Origin: Clitopilus passeckerianus
Lineage: Eukaryota > Basidiomycota > Agaricomycetes > Agaricales > Entolomataceae
Length of the DNA stretch: 64,000 bases
Assembly (NCBI GenBank): GCA_944990035.1
Contig: CALYLX010000080.1
Span: 372,001-436,000 of the forward strand
Direction: 5' to 3'
The notes beneath the pieces were generated by a model, which was not told the DNA's origin, searched no databases, and saw only the letters and a program-made list of their open reading frames with translations. Made by a program: the position numbers and the translations under genes. Shown here piece by piece: positions 1-11,798 of this stretch (positions within the stretch are counted from its first letter, which is position 1; every line of letters begins with the position of its first letter).

Positions 1-1409
1 GAGAGTGGAGGCTGGCAGCCGAGGTGAGGCAGCTATGACTTGAAGTTTCTGCGAGACTGGGACATGAATAGGGGGCAACGGACGTCAAGAAAACGAGATA
101 GGGTATGTGGTCCAGTTCCCTGATTGTGAAGGTGGTCAGCGCTGAGGTTCTGGATTTCAATAACATATACGTACCAGGTTCACGGGGATAAACCTTGGGA
201 TGTACGACAACAGAGTTAGTAGATCCGGTTGTTCAGCAGCCTTGGGTGATGAAGCAAGGTAGAGCGGCCAAGTGAGAGTAACGAATGGTCAATGCAAGAC
301 CATACTCATTCCTGCTTCAAGCGATACAGGATTCTGGTAACAAGTTTCCCGTATGACAGGTTACACCTCACAGCGCAGATTTTTGGGTTCCCAAGCCATA
401 AGAGTTTGTATATGCGCACAGCTGGCATGAATCCTGGCGCCTGTCGTCGAAACATCATCCGACCTGTTGGACATCCTGTAGCCTTCAAACGCTTTGCAGC
501 TGCCATACCGTAGCATGGTTGTCGTCTGATTGAGATAATTGCAAATAATTGTGGCCTGCCATTGCCAAGTCTTAATATGTGGCTTAAAGGTCGGTCAGCG
601 AGTCTGGAAGATTGAAGTAAAATTTGGGTGCTTTATTCGCGAGTAATCGAATGGTTGTGATTGCAAAAGCAAAAGCAAAGCAGCACTGTCCTTGGTTTGA
701 ATCGGTTCTACGGATACCGTTGTCCCGAAAGCGGTCCCGTGACCCAAAGTGAGCATCCGATCATCCGACATGTGGCAAGCCGAACACACTTGAACTGCAC
801 TTTCAAGAACTTCGAAAATACCAATGGCCTTTTACTCAGAAATATGCCATGTCAAGGCGACAGATAACAGCAAACTTATACTTGGCATTTGCCTGATATT
901 CTTCTCGATGAGGAGTCTCGACAAATTGTAAGAAGGCATGCCAGCTGAACGACGAAGTCTTCCGCCTACCTTCCAGATCCTTCAGAATTCCTCGAGCACG
1001 AACCTTTGGCAGCGTTATACTTGATGAAATTGCGCAAAAATCTTGCACCGGTTACACCGCTACTGGTTGCCTGGTAGATTTATGGAAAATGAAGATTTTG
1101 GATACTCTAGGCGCAAAACACACCATCGGTAAGTTTACGATGGAGGCTTGGATAGCTCTTGCTCAAAGTCGCTTGTTTTCAGGTGGTTACTAGCTCAAAG
1201 AATGTATCTGCGGTGGATGTCGTTCGCGTTAAGCCCATTCCTTGGAAAGGGTGTACTTATTCAGATATGTCGTTGGTCAAAGGAATCGTCCAGCGATCAC
1301 GAAACCCGCCCAGGTCAAACAAGTACAATCGGCGAGAGCATCCATCAAAACTCACACACGGACATTTCTCTACTACACTCGAGCGCTACTACCACGCCTA
1401 GGTGTTAAG
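1..1409. other. Gene-poor left edge / upstream region of the first coiled-coil gene
   Basis: Only short open frames (under 90 codons) overlapping each other on both strands are present, and none shows conserved motifs or supports a spliced model. The last 170 bases (1242-1409) are open in frame with the gene at 1410, but the encoded residues are Arg/Thr-rich and unlike a protein start, so I read them as 5' leader. No recognisable gene was found here. Confidence 0.5.
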
Positions 1410-3242
1410 ATGGCGTCTCATGGTGATTTTGTCCAAGCCGTCTGGACGGTCTTCTGTGTCGTACACATCGTTCCTTTCATCGTCAAACTCGCCTTTGCTA
1501 CTGGCCTCGCCGCCATCGCAAAGCTCAAGGCGTGGACATTCTATGGTCTCTATATCGCTGGTTCTACTCCCAAATACACAGTCGTCCAAATCCTCGCAGG
1601 AATAGGTTCTCTCCTCCCCGCCGTTACCCAAATTCTTGATCTCGCCGCCTACGCCGTTTATCGATTCTCAACGCGGTTATCTTCACTCGTCTCCGTGATC
1701 AAGCACCAAATGTCACACCCCGACTTGACCGATCCTACTCAAATCCCCCTTATGCTCATGACCTTCTGGGCGATATGTGTATTTCTTTGGGCCGTCCTTT
1801 GTCATCCCGACTGGTTGTACGAGATCACCGTAGGAGTTTCACCCCCCCAACTCAATACCGAAGAGGAGCAGTCCAGAGCGAATGCGGCCACCGAAGAGGT
1901 CAGCTCTGCTCGTATCGTCTGCAGCCTCATGAGAATGGCGATCCATTGCCAGGAGGAATGCAAGAAGCTCTCTAAGCAGGACGCCGAGATTTTGCATCTC
2001 CGCAAAGAGAAGGTTGATATTGAGGCCGAACTGGCTCAAGAGAGGATCTCGAGGTCAGCGGAGAAGGAAGCACACGCTCAGGAGGTGGAAGAGATCAACT
2101 CCCAGATACGCAGTGTTTGGGAACAAGCTTTCAGTGAGGCATGCGAGAGGGACCAGGACAACATCATGGTACTCGACTCCATCAAGCGATACAATCGGCT
2201 GCTACAGAGTCGGGTGAAGGACGTGCAACAGGTATCGGAAAATGTGGCCCGTCGGAACTACCTCCTGCGCGAGGAGAAGAAGGGCGTGGTGTCTCAGAAC
2301 GCGTTGCTGAAGATGGAGAACCACGGCTTGCAGAAGGAGGTGTATAGGCTACGCGGGCAGATGGCGGAATTGGTGGAAGCTCGTATTCGGGATCAGGAGA
2401 ATAAGGTGAAGACAGCTGAGAATGATAAGGAGGCTGAGAGGTTGAAGGAGATCATGGCGAAGCTCATCATGGATTTTGAGGCGAGGGATGCTGAAGGCAA
2501 GGTGGATGTCGTCGACAAGGCCGGCGTGGCGGTCAAGGTTGGGGCGGAGGTGAAGGCTACGGTTGTGGATCCGGAGCAAACTCTGCAGAATATCAACGCT
2601 CAACCTGGACAAGTCATCGATTCCAAGGTGGATATGAAAGATGTTGGGAGTCTAGAAATCGGCATTTCTACCCCAAGCGGCGACGTTGATGAATCTTCTT
2701 CCAATGTCCAGGTTCAGGCTTCCGCTACTACCAACGTCGAACACACGTCCATTACGACCGATTTGGAGGACTGCAAGCCCAACACGGCTGAGGATGCCAT
2801 CGGAACCAGCAATGTCGACGGATCTTCATCTCCTGGCTTAGGGGCTCAAAGTATGGAGGGCGACAACATCCAAACCGAGGTTGTCAAGGCTGCCACCATG
2901 GCCGAGCCCGATGTCCCAACCAACTCCTCTGATTGGGCGAGCGATGTCGAGAAGGAACTTTTCTCTTCTCCTATGGAACTTCCGTGCGCGGTGACTGGAG
3001 ATACGACTATGACGGTCGAACTCCCGGAGCCATTAGAGCCACAGCCAGCAAGTACTCCAGAACCAGAATTGCCCACCCCCAGGCTGCCCGTTCCAAGACT
3101 TCCAATCCCGAAGATGCCTAACCCTCGTCACAAGCTGCACTTGGCTATGCCTGCTGGTTCGAAGAAGCTCTCAAGTTCTGCACGCCATGCCCAGTATCCT
3201 AAGTGGCATCATGGACTCAAACATTTGAGGGAGAGTCGCTAA
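1410..3242 (+). CDS. Membrane-anchored coiled-coil protein, 610 aa (family A, member 1)
   Basis: Single-exon frame. I chose the ATG at 1410 because the N-terminus MASHGDFVQAV leads straight into hydrophobic sequence, while the in-frame extension back to 1242 looks like leader. Hydrophobic stretches lie at roughly residues 8-35, 60-85 and 112-132. Residues about 150-350 are charged Glu/Lys/Arg/Gln heptads with LRKEK- and LREEK-like blocks, typical of a long coiled coil. The C-terminal third is acidic, low-complexity and Ser/Thr-rich, and ends in a Pro-rich tract (PRLPVPRLPIPKMPNPRHK) and a basic tail. Membrane anchoring with a cytosolic or nucleoplasmic coiled coil is inferred. I recognise no named family. 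It is the first of six coiled-coil genes within 22 kb on one strand, five of which have hydrophobic N-terminal segments. Confidence 0.8.
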   Translation: MASHGDFVQAVWTVFCVVHIVPFIVKLAFATGLAAIAKLKAWTFYGLYIAGSTPKYTVVQILAGIGSLLPAVTQILDLAAYAVYRFSTRLSSLVSVIKHQMSHPDLTDPTQIPLMLMTFWAICVFLWAVLCHPDWLYEITVGVSPPQLNTEEEQSRANAATEEVSSARIVCSLMRMAIHCQEECKKLSKQDAEILHLRKEKVDIEAELAQERISRSAEKEAHAQEVEEINSQIRSVWEQAFSEACERDQDNIMVLDSIKRYNRLLQSRVKDVQQVSENVARRNYLLREEKKGVVSQNALLKMENHGLQKEVYRLRGQMAELVEARIRDQENKVKTAENDKEAERLKEIMAKLIMDFEARDAEGKVDVVDKAGVAVKVGAEVKATVVDPEQTLQNINAQPGQVIDSKVDMKDVGSLEIGISTPSGDVDESSSNVQVQASATTNVEHTSITTDLEDCKPNTAEDAIGTSNVDGSSSPGLGAQSMEGDNIQTEVVKAATMAEPDVPTNSSDWASDVEKELFSSPMELPCAVTGDTTMTVELPEPLEPQPASTPEPELPTPRLPVPRLPIPKMPNPRHKLHLAMPAGSKKLSSSARHAQYPKWHHGLKHLRESR

Positions 3243-4026
3243 ATGGTGGAAGAATTGGAGGAAATGGATAAGGGGGTCTGATCTGCAAATTGTATTCGAT
3301 ATTTTGGTCAGAGCATACTGTACTTTACATTCTAGTTTCTATCATATGAATATATACACACTATTACTACTTTATATGATTATCTCAATATTTTACAGAG
3401 TTCTGTCGTACCAGCAGACGTCTGGCCGAAAGGCAAGAAGCGTCGGCCTTACCACAAGCCGAAATCCGACCTCGGCTAGGTTTGACCACTACCACTTACA
3501 ATTCAACGACGAGTCTTCAAAGATCCTTTTGCAGCCTCCAGTTATCGGTGCTGCAGGGCACAGATGGCTTTGTGAACCCAACAGCAAGATTGGTCGGTGT
3601 CTGTGACTTCCCGCTGCCAAGGTAATCACAGAACCCGACCACCGGTGACAGCTTACCCAGGGACCTCATTGCACTTTGTCCACCGTTTGTTCTGGACGAC
3701 CTGATAACAAAACCTAAAGGCGCCTAACCGTCAGAACGAGACCTTGTATTCAAGGTTTTCATTGCGACGGACAATTCCGGACCCCTCTATCGTCGCAGGT
3801 ACTTTGGAACTTTCCATTCACCGAAGACATTTTGACGTATGGTATCAACAGGAATCACGTTCAAACGGTTCAATCGCCTCTTGAACGGACTTCCATGACA
3901 TTCAGAATTGTCCTGGATTGAACCAAATACAATCAGGCCCTGTCTACGATTCGAGCTAAAAACCAGGTTGCAAGGCTACTGGATCCTCAAATTTCAACCA
4001 GCCGACCACCGACCAAAGTCTCAGAG
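3243..4026. other. Intergenic, no gene seen
   Basis: AT-rich trailer followed by sequence with only short frames on both strands. It should hold the terminator of the upstream gene and the promoter of the next; I could not place either precisely. Confidence 0.4.
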
Positions 4027-5108
4027 ATGTACCTTATGGAACGCGTCCTGCACCCAGTGGCAACAGCTTACACTGTTTCCTCTGCAACTGCTCGTGCATT
4101 GACGAGACCGGTCCATGCCTTGTTCAACAAGGTCAATGATGTCTCGTCGGTCGGCTTCAAGTACCTCAATGGCACCATGGAGCCTTATCTCCACGTGCTG
4201 CTAGCGTTGGATAGCCCTCCCTCTGAAGCACCCCCAGCAAAGTCCTTACCCAAGTTCACCAAGGTCGTTGGCCAGACCATCCAGGACACACTCCTTTTCA
4301 TCTTTGCCCCTATAATCATCACCCACCATATCCTCATGCGCCAGTATTACTCTTTGCACCATTATGCCTGCACCATCGCTCTTAACGCCATCAACCGAGC
4401 CAGGAACTGCGTGAACTTCGTTCTGGACCCTGCGCAGGCTGAACGCAACCGCCAAATGAGCGTTCAGCTCCAGTGCTTGCGGGAGCAGGTTAGCTTCCTC
4501 GAGAGCGAGGTTGAGGGCAAGAACAACCAAAACAGGCATTTGGAGATGCTTGTCGCTGAGCTTCAAGCTGAACTTTGCTCGGCTAAGAGGGCCACTCAGC
4601 ACCTCGAGGATAAAACCGAAGAACACCAGCAAGCGGAAAGACTCCTTGCTGAGCTTCGGGTCGAATTCAAGGAGACGAAGAAGGCGTCGCGGGAGATGGA
4701 GATGGCGATTGAGAGACTCCAGGAGAAGATCAACCTGCTGGAGCAGGAAAAGAAGTTGGCGCAGCGGGAGCATGTTGAGGTTGGGGTTGGGACTGGTGCT
4801 CATGAGGAAGCACTGCCGGTGTTTGAGGGGAAACCTGTCAGCAAGCCTTTGTTGGCGATGAGGGAGAATGGTAGGCGGACTGTCTCGCTCAGTGCACATC
4901 ATGTATGTTCACCTAGAATTCTGTTCTTTGACCTGACATTTGACTAATCAAAATCATATAGTTGCGTTCAAAATCCGAATCTGGAGACGGTTCTAATCCG
5001 TCCACGGCGCCTAGCTCCCCTACTCACCCTCATGCTACCCACTCGCTAGGCCGACGTACCCTGATCGAGAGGGTGCGATCCAGTCTGCATCTCTCCAGGC
5101 GGAAATGA
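4027..5108 (+). CDS. Membrane/coiled-coil protein, 340 aa (family A, member 2)
   Basis: Two exons, 4027-4902 and 4962-5108. The 59-nt intron has a GTATGT donor, a CTAAT branch site near 4943 and an ATAG acceptor, and splicing keeps the frame open to a TGA at 5106-5108. The N-terminal ~85 residues are amphipathic. A strong hydrophobic segment covers about residues 88-118 (LLFIFAPIIITHHIL). Residues 140-255 are an uninterrupted coiled coil rich in Glu, Gln, Leu and Lys. The spliced tail is Ser/Pro-rich and ends in a basic RRK. The layout (hydrophobic N-terminus, central coiled coil, low-complexity tail) matches the gene at 1410, though sequence identity looks low. Function unknown; a structural or tethering role at a membrane is inference only. 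Confidence 0.8.
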
Positions 5109-6784
5109 GACATTGTTCAAGGTCCCCCGGATATCTCTCTTTCCTTGGTTGTCAGACAAACATCCCATTTGCGCCCTATCATTACCGCTTTCATTGCTTT
5201 CTTGATGCTCTTGCCTAGTCTCGCTTTCGCCACAGGCGCCTCCACCCGCCTTTTCACAAAGCCAATTCTTCGATTTTTTTCGCGTTTCCGGGACCGAGGG
5301 CCTCTTCACCCGACTACACGTATCTTGGGCGCAGCCCGGTCCGAATGTCTCATACCATCACACCCCGTGTTTGGTCAAAAAAGATTGCACCCCTGCTGTC
5401 AACGTGCTTCATCGTTGGAAGCTCGCGGTGCAGATGACAGTCGAATACACTCAATTGCTGTCAGCGCTGCCCGTAGTTCAGCGAATAAACAATGGATCCC
5501 TGCAAGACCCTTTGGCCTTTACAATAGCAATACGGACTCGTGATTCTTCGAACATATTTTGACGGACACTGTAACCTCATATCTTAGACGTTCTGTTCTA
5601 CCCGCGTTGCGTATAGTACATTGTATATTTGATATTTATTCTTTTAATGGCAACTTGAGTGTAAACTGGTTGCAAGACGGCCTCGGAGTCGGAACCGGAT
5701 GAAGTTTCAATCGACCTTCAACGGGATCAAGAATCCGTTCGGAACATCCTGCTACTGCCGCAAACAGCGAATTGGGTGGTCCTATCAGAATCCCAATCTA
5801 CAACAGATCACTAAGGTAGGTGTTTCAACTTGTTAAGCCCGCCAGCGCCAGCAGGGAATGGGATGATGAGAATCACCCCAAGTTGAGACATTGCACACAA
5901 GTGCATACGTTCAAAGCCAGGATCTACGGAAGTGTCAGTCAGCCAGCCAAATATCGCGTCCGCGTCCCTCGAATAAGCATCTATTAAAGTTGGCATCGCG
6001 GTCGCGAACCATCTAAGAAGTAGGGGATGAGAAAGTCATTGGTGTTGAACGTGCTGAGGAACTTGCCTCTTCAAATTTGGCACAGCGCCTTTGTCCTTCC
6101 ATGGGACTTTCTTCCCACCCAAAATTATCAGAAGCAAATCGAGGATCGTGAACCCCTTGATCGGAAAGCAACATAGGATATACGAAATATGGCCAATATT
6201 TGGCTATTTATTCTCATATATGGTTTTCACGAAAGCCCTTATGTACCCGACACCAAGCACAGCAGGCTGAATGTACAGCCGTGATATTTCCATTAGTATT
6301 TGCAAATTGCGAGAATGTTGTAGGTGTGGAGGTTGCCATGATTGAGGACGCGGCGAAGTAACAAAGGATCGCTGATGACTTGGAGGAGAGATACAGCTTT
6401 TTCACTTGACGTAAGGTAACATCCCCTTGGCACGAAGTTGTTGAATCAAGGTAAATAACCCGGCCCGAGGGCCGAACGATTCCAGTAAGGAAGCAGCATA
6501 GCGAGGGAGGGAAGTCGAAGACCACACACAAACTTGATTCACGAACCACATGTGCAAACCAAAGTCGCACAACCTCGAACCAGGCGCCCATCGGTGTCAA
6601 CTCCACGAGCTCAATCGAGGAAGTACGGAGCGCCGTCTCTACACTGGATATAGGCGGGACAACTGCCTGTGTGTGGGCAACGTGTTGTTTACGCGTCGCA
6701 TTTTTAGAAGCTGCTGACAAACTCTTTGTGGCATCTTTCTGAAAGCTTTCTTCAGACCCGACATCCATTCCCTGTCTCTTCTTC
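5109..6784. other. Intergenic with an embedded gene relic
   Basis: Apart from the relic at 5641-5805, only short frames are present. A 192-codon minus-strand frame (6214-6792) lies directly upstream of the ankyrin-MYND gene, but it has no motif and mixed codon use, so I do not annotate it. Confidence 0.4.
5641..5805 (+). pseudogene. Relic related to the coiled-coil gene at 9238
   Basis: Bases 5700-5805 resemble 9439-9567 inside the second exon of the gene at 9238: both begin GAAGT(T/C)TCAATCG, share CGGGATCAAGAA, and later share GAATCCCAATCTAC. The copy carries indels and is not part of an open gene. The bases just before it (5641-5707) align with 8702-8761, sharing GTAAACT and GGATGAAGTT-like blocks. 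The simplest reading is a decayed local duplicate. Confidence 0.55.
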
Positions 6785-8259
6785 ATGGCCACGTATCAGC
6801 TTAGAGCAGACCCTGACGAACTTCTGAGGTCGCTGCCATTGACCAAGAAGCCAGAAAATTACGATGGTGGGTTGTCCGTTCCCAGGAAGCTCAAGACCAT
6901 ATTGGACAAGCCTGGTTATATCAAAATTTCGGATGGTGGAGAACGGGCTCGAGGGATGTATGTTGGCGGTCAGTATAGGCCTATTTATGCACTACCAAAT
7001 ATCATAAATGTCAATAATTTTATAGGCACCGGAAATCTCAATCCTGGACGGTTTTCACCTTTCGGTTTATTGTGCTTCACAGGGGCATTTGAGGCTATCC
7101 GAAAGGTATGCAGATGTCCAAGGTAATTTATTTCTTAGGCTGCTGATATTATGCAGGCAGTGGGATCTGGCGTCGCACCTCCTCTGTCAAGCACCGAAAC
7201 GCCATATAGGCTTGGCTACACTACGATCATTATCTTTGGCGCTCAACAGTTCGCTCTCATGAAAGGGGATGAAATTCGTCATCTCGATGCCCTCAAGTTT
7301 CTCATAGAGAAGGGCCTGGCTGTGAACACCCCTGATATCGTTGGATGGACCGCGGTCTCTCATGCAGCCGGTGCGGTTCGGGCTCAAACACCCCTCATGC
7401 GGGCTCTCATCGATGGTGGCGCCGACATCAATGTCCAGTCGCGCTTTGGAGACGTCCCACTCTTCGGTGCTTTTATGAAGGAAAATGTGCAGGAAGCAGA
7501 CCTTCTGTTGGAAGCTGGTGCCAGTCTTGATGTTGTTGATGCAGACGGTGTCACGCCGAGGTCGTTCTTCGTAAAAGCCGGCCCCAGAATTACTGCTGTC
7601 GTGCAAAAACATATCAAAAAGAGAGCTGGAGAGGAAGCACCAAGGACGGAGAAGTCCTGCGATAATTGTCGAAAGACAGATGTCGATCTGAAGAACTGTT
7701 CGAGGTGCAGGGTCGCTAGGTATTGCTCTACGGAATGTCAGAGTACGTTACCCTATTCCTGTCTCCCGGATATGAATCATAGCTGATATCATTGACTTCA
7801 GGAGCGGCATGGCCAGAGCACAAGAGATCCTGCCACCCTTTCTCTGCTTCAACCACCCTCACATTCAAACCATCCTACCCTGATCCCTCCCGAAGCGGGT
7901 CTCTTCCCATCGCTCAACTTACTCGCTCCTTGCTCGGCGAGACTTCTGAGAAGATTTCGCCTCAACATACTCGCACAGCCAATGTACCCAAAGATGTCAA
8001 GCGAGGATTGTCCAAAGATATTGTGATCAAAGTCCAAGCCGCAATGGGAGGAAACCTTCCAATGTACGTTTACGACAAGCGCAGGGAGTTTGTGTGCCAT
8101 CTCGTCAGACAGGATTCCCCGGAGAACTACGATAAGCTCGAGGCGATCATTCATGCGAAGGGTGTGATGGGTATGAAGGCGTATTTTGCAGCTGAGTTGA
8201 GGAGTAGGCACGAGCTGATCATTAAGGTTTCGGAGGTTTTGGCTGAGCAGCCGTTCTGA
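6785..8259 (+). CDS. Ankyrin-repeat protein with C-terminal MYND zinc finger, 435 aa
   Basis: Exons 6785-6968, 7026-7105, 7157-7742 and 7802-8259 (introns of 57, 51 and 59 nt; donors GTCAGT, GTATGC and GTACGT). Residues about 120-230 hold ankyrin-like repeats (DALKFLIEKG, GWTAVSHAAG, PLMRALIDGGADIN). Residues 256-294 form a complete MYND finger: CDNC, CSRC, YCSTEC, then W and HKRSC, with the last intron splitting the finger. MYND domains bind proline-rich peptides in partner proteins; ankyrin repeats also mediate protein contacts. The family is widespread in Agaricomycetes, usually without a SET domain, and none is visible here, so an adaptor role rather than methyltransferase activity is inferred. 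The first intron is a multiple of three and could be retained in frame (19 extra residues). Confidence 0.88.
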
Positions 8260-8478
8260 ACCTGCAAACCAGGTGATTACTAGTGTTAATATCGTATTCT
8301 ACCTTAACTCTACCTCATGTTCCTCCTAATTTTCTACGCTATGAATGTCGGGATTATTGTTCTTCAGTATCTTTGGCCGCTGAATAAAATTTGTTCAAAA
8401 TTTGTTAATCTTTCCCCGTAGCAGAACGCGCATTGCAATGCTGACAATGGTACCTGCACCCTGACCTCTACCACTATC

Positions 8479-8761
8479 GTGTCAAAGCGTCCAGAAGACT
8501 ACCACGGCGGCCTTCAGGCATCCAGCGAACTTCTTAGGATCCGGAATGATTCGTCTCTATGCGTATGGGTGGCCAACGTGCCCGCGAGATCTACCGAGCT
8601 GGTCAGAGGACTTGCAGCATTGGAGTCTGTGCTAGTGCTTCCCTCTATCTTATCTTTCTCTAGGCACTCTTTCCCTTAATTTACAACGACTATTGCGTTC
8701 CCTTTTCATGTCAAGTTCGGCGTAAACTCGTTTAGAGCGGAATCGGAATCCGATGAAGTTC
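8479..8761 (+). pseudogene. Relic of the N-terminus of an ankyrin-MYND gene, plus a repeated segment
   Basis: Around 8479-8555 the frame reads SKRPEDYHGGLQASSELL, which parallels TKKPENYDGGLSVPRKL near the start of the gene at 6785, including the K-PE-Y-GGL core. Upstream in frame there is a stop and no ATG, and downstream the similarity ends. Bases 8702-8761 align with 5641-5707. This looks like the broken 5' end of a duplicated copy. Confidence 0.5.
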
Positions 8762-9237
8762 ATCCGTGAGAATTAGTGAACTAAGGCCCGACCATAACAG
8801 CCAACCTGGCCCAACCACCAACTTCAATTGCAAACGTTTGAGAGAATTCCGGACGAGTGGTACAAACTTCGACATACAGGCCTAGAACGATTGAAAGAAA
8901 TGCCTATAGACCATGCTGAATACGGAATGCCACTGCTCGAATGGCGAATTTACGGACCTGTACGACGTTCCAACCATGCCGCCAGTGAATAGCCTAATAG
9001 CCACGGATAGCAAACTCTTTGACCTCATCTCTCTGATACCTTGGAATCCTGGTTTATCCTCCCCTGGGAAACTACACTCGACCCCTGGACACCATCAGAA
9101 GGCTTGGGACCAAGCAGGCTCTTCTCAGAACCGCAGGAGGCTGACAAGACCACCTCTCTTCATCCAGTACACCCATCGTCATATTCTCGAGCAAACCGCT
9201 CCTTCAGCCCGCCTATCTTATAACCGCATCTATTTCT

Positions 9238-10329
9238 ATGATTCTCTCGGGCGTTTGGCGTCCCTTCAGTGGGATTCCTAATACCATTATTGCGGTCCTC
9301 GCCTTGGTCTTTAATCCATTGGTAAAGTATTTGCGTCTGCTCTCTCAAACCATTGTCTAATGTCCCACTCAGGCTCTGAACTACTTTATTCATGATCAAG
9401 TCAATACGGCGCACGATTTGTATATCGAGATTACCAAAGAAGTCTCAATCGCCCTTCAGCGGGATCAAGAAACTGCACAACGCGACCTTTCATGCCGATC
9501 GGAACACTCTGCTAGTATCACTGCGGAAAGCGACTCGAGCGGTACTTCTGAATCCCAATCTACGATACTGCCTCCGTGGTTCAAGATAGTTCTACATCTT
9601 CAGCTCTTGGCGTTCTCACCCCTCATCTGGGCTTACTCCCTCCTCGCCCGCTATTGCCACGCCGTATCTGCCCGGATTCACAAGTTTTTCATGGATCTCG
9701 ACGCTTGGTTTGAGGCTCAGGAAGAAGAGATGCGTCTTCGGAAAGAGAAGGAAGTTGGGCCTGCTCTGGCCCAACAAGAAGCGGAAAGCTCAGCATTATC
9801 GGATTGGGAAATTTTGGAATACGAGCAAAGTCGAGGTTATCCCATCGTCACCCCCCTTGACGTCAGCAAGCATCAAGGAGAAGCATTCAGAAGGATGCTC
9901 GATGGTCTTTTTGATGGTCTTTTCGAAAACAACTTTCTCTCGCTCGACGCAGAATCAGAGGAGGAGGCGGAGCCGGTCGAAGAGCCTGTCAGGAGACGGT
10001 TCGAGTGTCAATGCATATGCAAACGCCGGTGCCACTGTGATAGCTTGGACTCTTCGGAGATACTGGGCTCGAGCATGTTCGACGAATCCGAGTCGTCTGG
10101 TTATCACGGGAGGGGCAGGCTGTTCTCTGAATTTGGGACCATTCACCTGTTCAGCACTCCTCGCAGGGATTCTCTCAACAGGCGGCTGTTTAGGTCTGCC
10201 TCGGAATTCGATGCTTCGTTTGTTGGAAGTGATGGGTCCGGATCGTCCGTTTTGCTGGCCACTCCTATGGGATCTCAACGTCGGCATACATTCTTTAGTG
10301 GCGGAGGAGATGTTTTCTATTCAGGTTAA
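9238..10329 (+). CDS. Membrane protein with charged helical segment, 346 aa (family A, member 3)
   Basis: Exons 9238-9321 and 9373-10329; intron of 51 nt with GTAAAG donor and CTCAG acceptor, phase 0. Without the first exon the frame would start at 9418, inside a conserved-looking helix, so the spliced start is preferred. It adds an N-terminal hydrophobic segment (IIAVLALVFNPLAL). A second hydrophobic segment lies at about residues 95-122 (LHLQLLAFSPLIWAYSLLA). It is followed by a Glu/Arg-rich helix, a Glu-rich acidic block and a short Cys cluster (CQCICKRRCHC). The tail is Ser/Gly-rich. A decayed copy of part of exon 2 lies at 5700-5805. Function unknown. The Cys cluster could bind metal, but there is no recognised motif. 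Confidence 0.7.
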
Positions 10330-10638
10330 GGAGTGGATGGACGAGGTTGGACGGACAAGATTTTTTTTTTTTTGGTTTTGGAGATTATCTTTTCAGAACA
10401 TCACTAGACTATAGTTCGCGTGTATCATCAAGCATCCAATGTGTTGTTCATTCTCAACTATTCCACTGACTAGAATATGCTTGGATTTAAGTTAGCATTC
10501 CCAGCGCTGATGAATACAAGTGACATGAGGCAGAGGACCTACAAACCTTCCGGAAACACCTTCGGTTTGTGGGTCCACCCGCACCTTCGACTTGCACTCC
10601 ACCAGCTCTACCTTCTGGGCTACACTGAATCTTTCACC

Positions 10639-11178
10639 ATGAACTCTAACCCAGTCATTCAGCTCTCAGCAAATAGCATGTACATCGCTACCAATTAGAT
10701 AATGGCCCAAGCCGGGAAGTTCCACTGGGCTATCTTTATCACCGATAGCGCAGGAACAGCAGCCAAATATGAATGGGCGGATTTGCCAGCTGCAGCAGGG
10801 AAAGCTGAAGGCGTCGTCATCACGAACCCCCGACCAGTAAACATGTACTCCGATTATGGCGTTGTGACATTTGCCTTCTTCCGTATGACCCAATTCACCC
10901 CTGAGAGTCCATCCCTCGATGAGATGACGGAAGTCACCAAGAACGTCTTCGACGAGCCACATACCTTGGGCTACGCCACCATCCTGGAGAATCGGAAACG
11001 TGGTTTGACGTGCCGTACTTGGGCAATGACGGTTTATGCGATGTTACAAGCTGCGGGCCTCATTACTCGTGAAGATACCCGCGACCAAATCGAGGGTATT
11101 ATCACAGCTAAAAGCACTGAATTGGAGACGAAGCTGGCTGAAGGGAAATTCGAGATTTCAGAGCAGTTGGACATCTGA
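10639..11178 (+). pseudogene. Uncharacterised fungal protein family, interrupted by an in-frame TAG
   Basis: From ATG 10639 the frame runs 19 codons (ending SMYIATN), meets TAG at 10696-10698, then continues in the same frame through ATG 10702 to TGA at 11178 (158 more residues). The downstream part starts with GKFHWAIFITDSAG and includes RGLTCRTWAMTVYAML, a layout I associate with a short uncharacterised agaricomycete family. The upstream residues read naturally into it, so the TAG looks like a nonsense change of a TAC or TAT codon. No intron could remove it: the only GT before it is 19 nt from the next AG. Translation from 10702 could still give a protein lacking about 21 residues. No function is known. 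Confidence 0.6.
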
Positions 11179-11798
11179 GGTGATATTGGCAATTCATTAT
11201 CATGGAACGTGTTCATGTCGGCATTGGCTTAAGTACAGTTTAAGTAGGGTCTTCATTTAGCACTTATCCACCACTGGCATGTAGAGGTTTGACCGCACTG
11301 TGAGATACGCACTAATGCCCTTTTCGCCGCTGGCTCGAAGAGGAGCATCCAGGAATTTTCAACTAACTATAGGCTGTTCCTCCTATATGTCAACGATGTG
11401 TGCGAAACAAGTTGGCTGCGCCTTCAGTGCACTGATCTGCCATGGATCGACTGAGGCTGTGTTGAAGAACTCCAAAAGTCCCCCGGTAATTATTGATGGT
11501 CTCCACGACATATGCCACTCTGTCAAACGATGGACTAAGCAGGAAACCTGCGGCTCGGGGATTCTAAAACCTTGACTGTTTGGGTATCTGGCGCCTCCAA
11601 GCTCGGAAACCTTCTGTCCAAAGTCACGAAGTTTTGATATACATCATGCCATTGCGCTCATTCTGGATAATGACTGACGTCGGACCCTTGATTCCCACCA
11701 CACCACGAAAACGGCCCTGGACTGCTGGGGATGAACATAAGGTGCATGGAGCTGTAAAATGAACTCTTTCCTTGTCGTCCATCTACCACTGCAACAAG
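11179..11798. other. Intergenic, no gene seen
   Basis: Several short plus-strand frames of 60-90 codons, none with motifs or supported splicing. It should contain the promoter of the membrane-protein gene at 11799. Confidence 0.4.

Noticed and set aside
6214..6792. 192-codon minus-strand open frame upstream of the ankyrin-MYND gene
   Set aside because: No recognisable motif, mixed codon use, and it overlaps the plus gene's start and probable promoter; likely chance.
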